Source of the DNA: DATFDN01 sp963756495
Lineage (GTDB): Bacteria; Pseudomonadota; Alphaproteobacteria; Acetobacterales; Acetobacteraceae
NCBI GenBank assembly: GCA_963756495.1
Contig: CAVWNS010000006.1
Location: 62,001 to 126,000, forward strand
Length of the DNA stretch: 64,000 nt
Direction: 5' to 3'
Part shown: piece after piece, positions 34,443-42,992 of the stretch
Layout: each line of letters begins with the position of its first letter
Numbering within the stretch: the stretch's first letter is position 1
The notes under the pieces: generated by a model
Database searches by the model: none
Told to the model about the DNA's origin: nothing
What the model saw: only the letters and a program-made list of their open reading frames with translations
Program-made: the position numbers and the translations under genes

Positions 34443-35417
34443 TCAGCCCGCATGGGCGTATATCTGTTTCCATATAGAAACTTCGTCGGTCAGCACCCAT
34501 TCGCTGACCACGCGGTTGTCCACCACATGCGCCTGGCTCAGGCCCATCACGTACAAGGGCGCGCCGGTCGGTTCGCCGAAATGGCCGAACCCGGCATGGG
34601 TGCCGCGCAGCGACCAGCGCAGCGCAATGCGGATGGGGCGGCCGGGGTCGCGATTGATCAGCGCGCTGTCGATTGTCAGCACTGCGTCCGGGATCGACGC
34701 CAGATAGCCCAGGTAGAAGCGGTCGATGTCGCCGTGGCCATAGAAGATTTCTCCGCCGGGCGCCGACAGGTTCGCCCCGTGAAAATAGAGGTCGCGGATC
34801 GCGGCGCTGTCCTTCTCCTCCCAAATGCGCCGGTATCCGCGCGTAGTGAGATCGATCTCCTCGGCAGCCTGAAGGTGCGGGCGGTAGCTGCCCGTCACGT
34901 CGTGTTCCGGCAGATAGAAGGCGACCTTGCCGGTGGCGCGCGCATCCTGCGTCGCCATCTCCCGCGCCATCTCGCGCGGCTCCAGGCCGAGGCAGCGGGC
35001 GAAGGCGGCCTGGTCGCGCACCAGCCACTCCTCGGTGACCACTTCATCCTTCACCCAGCAATCGGCGATGATGCGCGACTTCACCAGCCGGCTGGTGGCC
35101 TTGCCGTAGCTGCCGTTGCCCTGGTGGCGCATCACCGAGACCAACCGGTGCGACGACAGGAACGAGCCGTCGTCATAGGCGGTCCAGATCACGTCCTCCC
35201 CGACCAGTTGCCGGTCGGGGAACTGGTGCAACGTCTGCAAGGTCTGCGCGGTGACGGCCCGATTGTCCGTGGTCAGCCCGGTTGCCGCGCGCACCAGGCA
35301 GTTCTCGGCGTAATAGCGTTGCAGCTTGCGGCCGATGCCGCGATCCTCCCAGATCTCGCGCGTGATGCCGTAGATGAACGCGGGTACGTCCTTGTACTGA
35401 CCGGTGCGCGGCGGCAT
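34443..35417 (-). CDS. Tandem NTF2-like (SnoaL-like) domain protein, paralogue B
   Basis: 324 residues from the ATG at 35417, which has AAGGAG at good spacing. Two NTF2-like halves are visible: the first with IGRKLQRYYAENCLVRAATG and IIADCWVKDEVVTEEWLVRDQ, the second with GYRRIWEEKDSAAIRDLYF and AHVVDNRVVSEWVLTDEVSIW. It is clearly a paralogue of the next gene. It lies 25 bp after soxG on the same strand. I recall SnoaL-like proteins beside sarcosine-oxidase-type genes in some Rhizobiales/Rhodospirillales but know no assigned function. It may act on a ring-opened or imine product (speculative). Confidence 0.78.
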   Translation of the reverse strand: MPPRTGQYKDVPAFIYGITREIWEDRGIGRKLQRYYAENCLVRAATGLTTDNRAVTAQTLQTLHQFPDRQLVGEDVIWTAYDDGSFLSSHRLVSVMRHQGNGSYGKATSRLVKSRIIADCWVKDEVVTEEWLVRDQAAFARCLGLEPREMAREMATQDARATGKVAFYLPEHDVTGSYRPHLQAAEEIDLTTRGYRRIWEEKDSAAIRDLYFHGANLSAPGGEIFYGHGDIDRFYLGYLASIPDAVLTIDSALINRDPGRPIRIALRWSLRGTHAGFGHFGEPTGAPLYVMGLSQAHVVDNRVVSEWVLTDEVSIWKQIYAHAG

Positions 35418-35442
35418 GGCGTCTCCTTGTGCGGTTAAGCGG

Positions 35443-35940
35443 TCAAGCGGCCCAGTCCCGCCACGCCTGCTCCAGCAGCGCCGCGACATAAGCGACGAAG
35501 GATCGCGCGACTTCCAGCCGGAATGCGTCTAGCCCGATGCGCCACAGCACGATCTCGGCCTTGCCCAACACAGTGCGCGTGCAGGCACCGACCGGAAAAG
35601 CGGCGGCTTCGAGGTCGATGGGACAGCTGGCGGCGAGGATGGTCTCGGCGGACGGGCCGGACACAAGCAGCCCGATCTCGCGGTGCCCAACATCCACCAG
35701 TGCGTGCGGCAACCCGGCGAGCGCCGAGGTCAGCCCCGCCTCGATCGCCGGACCCTCGATTTCCGGTGCAAGCAGCAGCCATTCGTCCGGCCCCAGCCAG
35801 AGCGCGGCGCGCTCCCCCGCGACGGCGGCGCGGCACGGCGCCTCGGGCAGCGCGACGCCGAACGTCCCGCCGGCCGCCACGACGGCTGGGGCACGGCCGC
35901 GCAGGATGAAGCGGCAGGCGGGCGCGACGGCGTCAGCCAT
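35443..35940 (-). CDS. soxG: Sarcosine oxidase gamma subunit
   Basis: 165 residues, typical for SoxG (about 190). Sequence landmarks are LWLGPDEWLLLAPE, HALVDVGHREIGLLVSGP and CPIDLEAAAFPVGACTRT, all characteristic of the gamma subunit, whose fold resembles part of the aminomethyltransferase domain. Its ATG lies inside the end of soxA (8-base overlap ATGGCTGA). It is needed for assembly of the heterotetramer that oxidises sarcosine to glycine plus 5,10-methylene-THF and hydrogen peroxide. Confidence 0.92.
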   Translation of the reverse strand: MADAVAPACRFILRGRAPAVVAAGGTFGVALPEAPCRAAVAGERAALWLGPDEWLLLAPEIEGPAIEAGLTSALAGLPHALVDVGHREIGLLVSGPSAETILAASCPIDLEAAAFPVGACTRTVLGKAEIVLWRIGLDAFRLEVARSFVAYVAALLEQAWRDWAA

Positions 35941-38893
35941 TCAGCCGCTCTCCCTTGGGGTCGTAAAAGACCGGGCTGGTCACGCGAACTGTCAGATCGC
36001 CGTTTGGCCGCAGCAGCGAGAGCGTCTCGCCCTGTCGCGCGCGTCCGCCGGCAATCATGGCCAGGGCGATCCACCGGCCGAGCGTCGCGCTGCGATAGGC
36101 GGAGGTCACGTGCCCCAGGCGCCGCTGCCCGCCGTCGGTCTCCGCGATCTGCGCGCCGTCCTCGATCGCGGCGTCCGGGTCGCCGTCGGCCAGCAATCCG
36201 ACGAGTTGCGGTCGCGCCGAATTGGCCAGGGCGGGGCGGGTCAAGGACCGCTTGCCGATGAAGTCGGTCTTGCGCTTGCCGATCGCCCAGGACAGGCCGA
36301 CATCGTCGGGCGTCGCGGTGCCATCCGTCTCCTGGCCGACGACGATGTAGCCCTTCTCGGCGCGCAGCACGTGCATCGCCTCGGTTCCATAGGGCGTGAC
36401 ATCCCGCGCGCGCGTCACGGCTTCCAGCACCTCCAGCCCATGTCCCGCCGGCACGTTCAGTTCGAAGCCAAGCTCCCCGGTGAAGCTCACCCGAAACACC
36501 CGGCCCGGCACGCCGCAGATGCGGGCGGGGGCGAGCGACATGTGCGGGAAGGCGGGCGCGCTCACGTCCAGGTCCTCGATCAGCGGCGCGACGATCGCTC
36601 GCGCCCGTGGCCCCTGCACCGCGATCACCGCCCATTGCTCGGTCGTCGAGGTCAGCCAGACGTCAAGCACCGGCCACTCGGTTTGCAAATAGTCCTCCAT
36701 CACCGACAGCACGCGCGCGGCGCCGCCGGTGGTGGTGGTGACGTGGAAACGATCGGACGCCAGACGCCCCACCACGCCATCGTCCAGCACGAAGCCGTCC
36801 TCGCGCAGCATCACACCATACCGACAGCGGCCTGGAGCGAGGCGGCTGAATTCGTTGACATAGACACGATCTATGAAGATGGCGGCGTCCCGCCCAACCA
36901 CCTCGATCTTGCCGAGGGTGGAGGCATCGAAGACGCCCGCCTGCTGGCGGACGGCGAGGCATTCGCGTGCGACCGCCTGATCCATGTCCTCATGGCCGCG
37001 CGGGAAGGTGCGCGCGCGCTTCCAGGCGCCGACATCCTCGAACACCGCGCCGTGCCGCTCCGCCCAGGCGTGCATCGGCGTGGTGCGCACGGGCTCGAAC
37101 AGCGCGCCGCGCCCGGTGCCGGCCAGCGTGCCGAACGTCACCGGCGTGGTGGGCATCCGGAACGTGGTCAGCCCGACTTGCGGCACCGTCCGGCCCAGCT
37201 CGCGCGCGACGATGCCGAGCGCGTTGAGATTCGACGTCTTGCCCTGGTCGGTCGCCATGCCGGTGGTGGTGTAGCGCTTGACATGCTCGATGGAGTGGAA
37301 GCCCTCGCGCACGGCGAGCGTCAGGTCCTTCGCGGTCACGTCGTTCTGGAAATCCACGAACGCCTTGCCGCGCGGCGTCGTCCGTGCCGGCGCGCGCGTG
37401 GCTGACCAGGCAGCGGTGTCCGCGACGTGGAAGCGGCGGACGGGTCCCGCCCCGCCCCGCGCTGCCCGCGCACCCGCCGCGAACCCGTCCTCCAGCGCGT
37501 CGGCCAAGCCGAACACGCCCCGGCAGGCGCCCACCGCGTGCTGCCGCTCCGCCGGGGTGTCGGGCAGGAAGCAGCTGAGCGCCTCATCGAAGCGCAGCGT
37601 GCCGCGCGACTGGGAGAACAGGTGAACGCTCGGATTGAACCCGTCCGACATCAGCAGCAGGTCGCAGGCGACGCGCTGGGCCGCGCTATCCGCTCCCGCC
37701 GGGGCCAGCATCGCCCCGGCAACCCGCAGCTTGCCGTGCGCGCTGGCGACCACCGTGCCGGCGCGCACCGGCAGCCCCGCCGCGCGCGCCGCCTCCGGCA
37801 ATGCGCCGCGCGGGTCCGTCCGCGCATCGGCGATGGTGGCGACGCGGACGCCGGCGCGGTGCAAGGCGAGCGTCGCGCCGTAGGCGGCATCGTGGGTGGT
37901 CGCGACCACGACCCGCGTGCCCGCGCGCACGGCGTAGCGCGTGAGATAGACGCGCGCCGCATCGGCGAGCATCACGCCAGGGCGGTCATTGCCGCGAAAC
38001 ACCAACGGCCGCTCGATCGCGCCGGTCGCCAGCACCACCTCGCGCGCCCGCACCTGCCAGAGCCGCTCGCGCGGCAGGTCCGGATCGGGATGCGCCAGAT
38101 GATCGGTGACGCGCTCCGCCAGGCCCAGCATGTTGCGGGCGAAATAGCCGAAGCCGGTGGTGCGCGCCAGCAGCGTGACCCGAGGATGCGCGGCCAGTTC
38201 GCGCAGCGTGCGCGCCAGCCAGTTGGCGGCACCCTGGCCCTCGATCTGCGCGCCGTCCTCGGCCAGCAGGCTGCCGCCCAGTTCGGCCTGCTCGTCGCAG
38301 AGGATGACCCGCGCGCCGGCATCGGCCGCGGCGAGCGTGGCGGCGAGGCCGGCCGGGCCGGCGCCCACCACCAGCACGTCGCAATGGGCGAAGCGGCTGG
38401 CATAGCGATCGGGGTCCGGCAGCGTCGGCGCGCGCCCCAGCCCGGCCATCGCGCGGATGCGCGGCTCGTAGAGGCGTCTCCACGCTGCTGGCGGCCACAT
38501 GAAGGTCTTGTAGTAGAACCCCGCCGGCAGCAGCGGCGAGACCAGGCCCGCCACCGCCCCGGCATCCCAGCGCAACGAGGGCACGCGGTTCTGGCTTTCG
38601 GCGTCGAGCCCTTCGTACAGCTCGACCTCCGTCGCGCGCAGGTTCGGCGTGGTCCGCGCCGCGTCGCGCCGCACGGTGACGAGCGCATTGGGCTCGTCGC
38701 TGCCCGCCGTCATGACGCCGCGCGGGCGGTGGTACCTGAACGAGCGGCCGAGCAGATGGACGCCGTTGGCGAGCAGCGCCGAGGCGAGCGTGTCGCCGGC
38801 CAAGCCGTCATAGGCGCGGCCATCGAAGGTGAACCGCACCGGCCGCGTCCGGTCGAGGCGACCGCCGGCGCGCTGGCGGAATGCCTCGCTCAT
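35933..38893 (-). CDS. soxA: Sarcosine oxidase alpha subunit
   Basis: 986 residues, the normal length. The N-terminal part has a 2Fe-2S-ferredoxin-like fold without the cluster (FTFDGRAYDGLAGDTLASAL and RSFRYHRPRG). Next comes the NAD-binding Rossmann region (VLVVGAGPAGLAATLAAADAG, about residue 175), and the C-terminal third (about 600-986) is a folate-binding GcvT/aminomethyltransferase domain (FDASTLGKIEVVGRDAA; RAEKGYIVVGQETDGT). This subunit accepts the methylene group on tetrahydrofolate. The start overlaps the soxD stop by 4 bases. The frame is intact throughout, in contrast to several neighbours. Confidence 0.97.
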   Translation of the reverse strand: MSEAFRQRAGGRLDRTRPVRFTFDGRAYDGLAGDTLASALLANGVHLLGRSFRYHRPRGVMTAGSDEPNALVTVRRDAARTTPNLRATEVELYEGLDAESQNRVPSLRWDAGAVAGLVSPLLPAGFYYKTFMWPPAAWRRLYEPRIRAMAGLGRAPTLPDPDRYASRFAHCDVLVVGAGPAGLAATLAAADAGARVILCDEQAELGGSLLAEDGAQIEGQGAANWLARTLRELAAHPRVTLLARTTGFGYFARNMLGLAERVTDHLAHPDPDLPRERLWQVRAREVVLATGAIERPLVFRGNDRPGVMLADAARVYLTRYAVRAGTRVVVATTHDAAYGATLALHRAGVRVATIADARTDPRGALPEAARAAGLPVRAGTVVASAHGKLRVAGAMLAPAGADSAAQRVACDLLLMSDGFNPSVHLFSQSRGTLRFDEALSCFLPDTPAERQHAVGACRGVFGLADALEDGFAAGARAARGGAGPVRRFHVADTAAWSATRAPARTTPRGKAFVDFQNDVTAKDLTLAVREGFHSIEHVKRYTTTGMATDQGKTSNLNALGIVARELGRTVPQVGLTTFRMPTTPVTFGTLAGTGRGALFEPVRTTPMHAWAERHGAVFEDVGAWKRARTFPRGHEDMDQAVARECLAVRQQAGVFDASTLGKIEVVGRDAAIFIDRVYVNEFSRLAPGRCRYGVMLREDGFVLDDGVVGRLASDRFHVTTTTGGAARVLSVMEDYLQTEWPVLDVWLTSTTEQWAVIAVQGPRARAIVAPLIEDLDVSAPAFPHMSLAPARICGVPGRVFRVSFTGELGFELNVPAGHGLEVLEAVTRARDVTPYGTEAMHVLRAEKGYIVVGQETDGTATPDDVGLSWAIGKRKTDFIGKRSLTRPALANSARPQLVGLLADGDPDAAIEDGAQIAETDGGQRRLGHVTSAYRSATLGRWIALAMIAGGRARQGETLSLLRPNGDLTVRVTSPVFYDPKGERLNG

Positions 38894-39177
38894 GGAGGCG
38901 CCTCAATGCCGGGACGCGGCTCCCCGACGCGGTAGCTGGCCAGGAAGCGGTCGGAGACAGTATCGCGCAGCGCGTTGAAGAACCGTCCGCAGCCATGGAC
39001 ATGCCGCCAGCGTTCGGCGTGCGGGCCCTTCGCATTCGTGCGTGCGTACAGGAACGCGCCCCAGGTCGCATCGTCGGTCGAAGCGGGATCGGCCGGACGC
39101 GCGATATGCGCTTCGCCGCCGTACTGGAACTCGACCTCCGGGCGTTCGCCGCAATAGGGGCAGGGCACGAGCAGCAT
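38890..39177 (-). CDS. soxD: Sarcosine oxidase delta subunit
   Basis: 95 residues. The SoxD zinc-ribbon begins MLLVPCPYCGERPEVEF and continues with the conserved GAFLYARTNAKGPHAERWRH and HGCGRFFNALRDT. Zn is bound by Cys/His residues near the N-terminus. Start at 39177, AGGGA upstream, 8 bp after the soxB stop; its end overlaps soxA. It is part of the alpha-beta-gamma-delta enzyme. Confidence 0.95.
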   Translation of the reverse strand: MLLVPCPYCGERPEVEFQYGGEAHIARPADPASTDDATWGAFLYARTNAKGPHAERWRHVHGCGRFFNALRDTVSDRFLASYRVGEPRPGIEAPP

Positions 39178-39185
39178 CGCAATCC

Positions 39186-40439
39186 CTAATGCGCGACCGC
39201 CGCGGCGGCGGCCTCGTCGATCATGCGGCCCTCGCGGAACCGGTCGAGGCTGAACGGCGCGTTGATCGGGTGCGGTGCGTCCTTCGCCATCGTCCAGGCG
39301 AACACATGGCCGGAGCCGGGCGTCGCCTTGAAGCCGCCGGTACCCCAGCCGCAATTGACGTACAGGCCCGGCACGCCGGTCTTGCCCATGATCGGCGAGC
39401 GGTCGGGAGTCAAATCCACGATGCCGCCCCAGTTGCGCAGCATCCGCATCCGGCGGAAGCGGGGGAACAACTCGCAAACCGCTTCCAGCGTGTGGGCGCT
39501 GATGTGCAGCCCGCCGCGCTGGCTGTAGGACGTATAGGCGTCGGTGCCCGCCCCGATCACCAGCTCGCCCTTGTCGGACTGGCTGATATAGGCGTGGATG
39601 GTATTGGACATCACCACGCACGGAAACACCGGCTTTACCGGCTCCGAGACCAGCGCCTGCAACGGATAGCTCTCGATCGGCAGGCGCACGCCGGCCATGC
39701 CCATCACCACGCTGGTATGGCCGGCCGCCGCGACGCCGATCTTCGGGGTGCGGATCGCGCCGCGTGCCGTCCGCACCGCTGTCACCTCGCCGGACAAATC
39801 GCGGTCGATGCCGGTGACCTCGCAATTCTGGATGATGTCCACGCCGAGCGCGTCGGCGGCGCGCGCATAGCCCCAGGCCACCGCGTCGTGGCGCGCGGTG
39901 CCGCCGCGCCGCTGCAAGGCCGCGCCCAGCACCGGATAGCGCATTCCCGCGCCGACGTGCAGCGGCGGGCAGAAGGATTGGGCCTGCTCGGGCGTCAGCC
40001 ATTCGTTGTCCACGGCATTGGCACGGTTGGCGTGGATGTGGCGCTTGGCGACAAGCACGTCGTGATGCGTGTGCGCCAGCACCATCACGCCGCGCGGGCT
40101 GAACATGACGTTGTAGTTCAGCGCCTGGCTCAACCCCTCCCACAGCTTCAGCGCGTGGTCGTAGAGCATGGCACTTTCGTCGAACAGGTAATTGGAGCGG
40201 ATGACGGTGGTGTTGCGTCCGGTGTTGCCGCCGCCGATCCAGCCGCGCTCCAGCACCGCGATGTCGCGCATCCCGTGCTGGCTGGCGAGGTAGTAGGCAG
40301 TGGCGAGGCCATGGCCGCCGCCGCCCACGATCACCGCTTCATAGGCGGGCTTGGGTTCGGGATGACGCCATTGCGGACGCCAGCCGGCATGGCCGGCGAA
40401 GGCGTGGCGGAGCAGCGACAGCGCGGAGTAGTGCTGCAT
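39186..40439 (-). CDS. soxB: Sarcosine oxidase beta subunit
   Basis: 417 residues. Carries the covalent flavin and the sarcosine site. The FAD motif is VIVGGGGHGLATAYYLA near residue 35, the following GNTGRNTTVIRSNYL is the hallmark of heterotetrameric SoxB (FMN attachment region), and the C-terminus contains GVPGLYVNCGWGTGGFK. The operon order soxB-soxD-soxA-soxG matches many proteobacteria. Upstream on the same strand, 97 bp away, is a frameshifted cupin gene. No folD, glyA or purU homologue is seen in the window to handle the C1 unit. Confidence 0.97.
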   Translation of the reverse strand: MQHYSALSLLRHAFAGHAGWRPQWRHPEPKPAYEAVIVGGGGHGLATAYYLASQHGMRDIAVLERGWIGGGNTGRNTTVIRSNYLFDESAMLYDHALKLWEGLSQALNYNVMFSPRGVMVLAHTHHDVLVAKRHIHANRANAVDNEWLTPEQAQSFCPPLHVGAGMRYPVLGAALQRRGGTARHDAVAWGYARAADALGVDIIQNCEVTGIDRDLSGEVTAVRTARGAIRTPKIGVAAAGHTSVVMGMAGVRLPIESYPLQALVSEPVKPVFPCVVMSNTIHAYISQSDKGELVIGAGTDAYTSYSQRGGLHISAHTLEAVCELFPRFRRMRMLRNWGGIVDLTPDRSPIMGKTGVPGLYVNCGWGTGGFKATPGSGHVFAWTMAKDAPHPINAPFSLDRFREGRMIDEAAAAAVAH

Positions 40440-40536
40440 CCGCTCAGGATCGCGCGGAACCGTCGCACCCAGGAGAAGCCCAGGGCCAGATTATTTGCAC
40501 GGATGCGACACACTCGCCTCGTGCGGCCTGGACCCG

Positions 40537-41669
40537 TCAGGCAGCCGGCGGCAGCAGGCGCGCCGGGGCGATGTAGCCGTTCGGGTCGATGCCGACATCG
40601 GCTTCTGCGGCGGCGGCGACCAGGTTCGGCGCCCAGGTGATCCGCTTGCGCGCGTCCCCTGCGGTGATCACCGCGATCTCCGCCGGCTCATCACCCGCCG
40701 CGGCGATGCTGCGCCAGGCGTTGCCGGGCACCGACACCGTTTCCTGCGACCGCAGGGGAAGGGTCACGTCCTGCTCCTGGTTCAGGGTCACGGCGGCCTC
40801 GCCACGAAACACGATCAGCGCCTGCTTCTCGGCCAGCCGGAACGGCCCGATCGCGTTGCCCGGCTGCACGCGCAGCCATTCGATCGACAAGCCGTGCGGA
40901 TTGGCGATCGGCGCGACCTGGTCGCGATCCTCGGTCATCCCGTACCCGATCACCGGTGCCAATGCGCTGGCGTGCCCCGGCAGGCAGGCATCCAGGAGCG
41001 CGGGGCGGACCACTGCCGCTCGCGCGCGGCGACGATCCGCCGGCGCATCGCCTCGGGCGGAATGCGCGGCAGCGTCGCGATCGTCGCATCGTCCAGCGGC
41101 TGGATCAGCTCTTCGGGCAACGGGGCCGGATCGCCCTGCTCGGTATCGACCAGCATGTTGTCGCGCCGCAGATAGAGACCGTGATCGGCGGCGCCGCGCA
41201 GGATCGACGGATGCCAGATGATGCCGCCGGTGTCGTCGCCGCCGAGCGCGGTGAAGATCCAGCCCGCCTCCTCGCCCACGCAGGTAAAGCCTCGGAAGAT
41301 CGAGTCGGGCACGCTCACCACGTCGCCCGGCCCGCCCTCGATCTCCCCGTCCCTGCCCTGCGCGCCCCAGCGGAACACCCAGCGGCCGCGATAGATCATG
41401 AAGACTTCGGCCGTGTAGTGGATGTGCAGGTTGTTGACGGTGCCGGGCGGCATCGCCGCCACGCCGAGGCTGAACCCATGCGGCTCGGTCAGGTCGACGA
41501 CCTGCTCGGCCGATTGCGTCACGCCCGGTCCGATGAGGGAGTAGTTTTCCTTCAGCTGCGATCCCGGCATCTTGCAGTCGATGAAGGCCATCTTGCAGGG
41601 AACCAGATCTTCGCGGCGGATCACGCGCGACCGCGCCTGTCCAGGGGTCAGCCGGACGAGAGGGGTCAT
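40537..41669 (-). pseudogene. Bicupin domain protein, frameshifted
   Basis: The N-terminal part (41669 to about 41010) has a cupin core with metal-ligand pattern NNLHIHYTAEVFMIYRG and GDVVSVPDSIFRGF. A second cupin (VQPGNAIGPFRLAEKQALIV, VSVPGNAWRSI) lies in another frame from about 41015 to 40537. The span of 1133 bases is one short of a multiple of three, so a single missing base (around GCCCCG-CGCTCC) would restore a roughly 377-residue bicupin. Such proteins include dioxygenases and isomerases (gentisate or quercetin dioxygenase-like). It may be the first gene of the sox operon (97 bp to soxB). Confidence 0.78.
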
Positions 41670-41762
41670 TGCGATCTCCTATGCGCAGGATACATCCGAA
41701 GCGGCAGATCATGGCACCGCGCGTCACCCGGCGATAGACTGGCGTGGGCACGGAGCGCAGGC

Positions 41763-42962
41763 ATGACCGGAACGGGTGTGGCGGACGTCATCGTGGTCGG
41801 ACTGGGCGCCCTCGGCAGCGCGGTGCTCTACCAGCTTGCGCGACGTGGCGTGCGGGCCATCGGCATCGACCGGTACGATCCGCCGCATGCGCTCGGCTCC
41901 TCCCACGGGGAGAGCCGGATCACGCGCCTGTCGGTGGGCGAAGGCGAGGCCTACGCGCCGCTGGTCCGCCGATCGCATGTCCTCTGGCGCGAGATCGAGG
42001 CCGAAGCCGGCGCCGAGCTGCTGCTGCAAACCGGTTGGTTGCTCGTGGCGCCACAGGGCGGGGCGGCGCGCCACCACGGCAAGACGGACTTCATGGCCCG
42101 CACGATCAGCGTCGCGCGCCGCTTCGATGTGCCGCATGAAGTGCTGGACAGCGACGGGATCGCCGCCCGCTTCCCGCAATTCAATGTGCGGGCCGATGCA
42201 GTCGGCTTCTTCGAACCGGGCGCCGGCCTGCTGTTTGCCGAGCGCTGCGTGGCGACGCAAATCCGGCTGGCCCGCGAGCAGGGCGCGATCGTCCGCACGG
42301 GGGAGCGGGTGGGAACGATCCGCCAGGAAGGAGATAGCGTGGCCGTGGTCACGGATCGCGGCAGCATCCGGGCAAACCGCGTGGTGGTCACCGCCGGTCC
42401 GTGGTTGGCCGGGTTGATGAGAGGCCGCTTCGGTGCGCTCGCCAAGCCCTATCGGCAAGTGCTGCACTGGTTCACGCCGGAGAACGCGCAAGCCTAGCGC
42501 CCGATTGCTTCCCCGTCTTCATCTGGATACATGGCGCGACGAGGAGGACTACTTCTACGGTTTCCCGCCCTTGACGGCAGCGCCGGCGTGAAGGTGGCGA
42601 CGGAACGCTACGCCGCGGACACCAACCCCGACACGATGGAGCGCAACGTCGCGGCGCAGGAAACCCAGGACCTGTATCGGCACCATGTCGCCGGCCGGCT
42701 CCGTGGCCTCACCTCGCGTTCGTTGCGGGCCGAGGTGTGCCTCTACACCGTCACGCCGGATTCCGGCTTCATCGTGGATGCACTGCCGGCGCAGGATCGC
42801 GTGCTTGTCGTTTCCGCCTGCTCCGGCCACGGCTTCAAGCACTCCGCGGCGCTGGGAGAGGCGGTGGCCGAGCAGTTGGTGGACGGGCAGAGCCGGATTG
42901 ATCTCCGCCCGTTTTCCCTGGCGCGCTACGATGCACCAGGAAGCGGGGTGGGAACGGCGTGA
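41763..42962 (+). pseudogene. Monomeric sarcosine oxidase/N-methyltryptophan oxidase-like flavoprotein, frameshifted
   Basis: The first 245 codons are clean: FAD motif VIVVGLGALGSAVLYQLARRG, then GSSHGESRITRLSVGEG typical of MSOX/SolA. At 42495 an in-frame TAG appears, but the homologous continuation is recoverable as PDCFPVFIW (frame 2), DEEDYFYGFP (frame 1) and ALDGSAGVK (frame 0). That is three single-base losses within about 75 bp, which together restore phase (1200 bases in total). The C-terminus with SGHGFKHSAALGEAVAEQL is intact. The enzyme oxidises secondary amines such as sarcosine with release of hydrogen peroxide. Divergent from the cupin-sox operon. Confidence 0.85.
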
Positions 42963-42992
42963 GCCGACCGGAGCAGCATCCCGTCGCGACGA

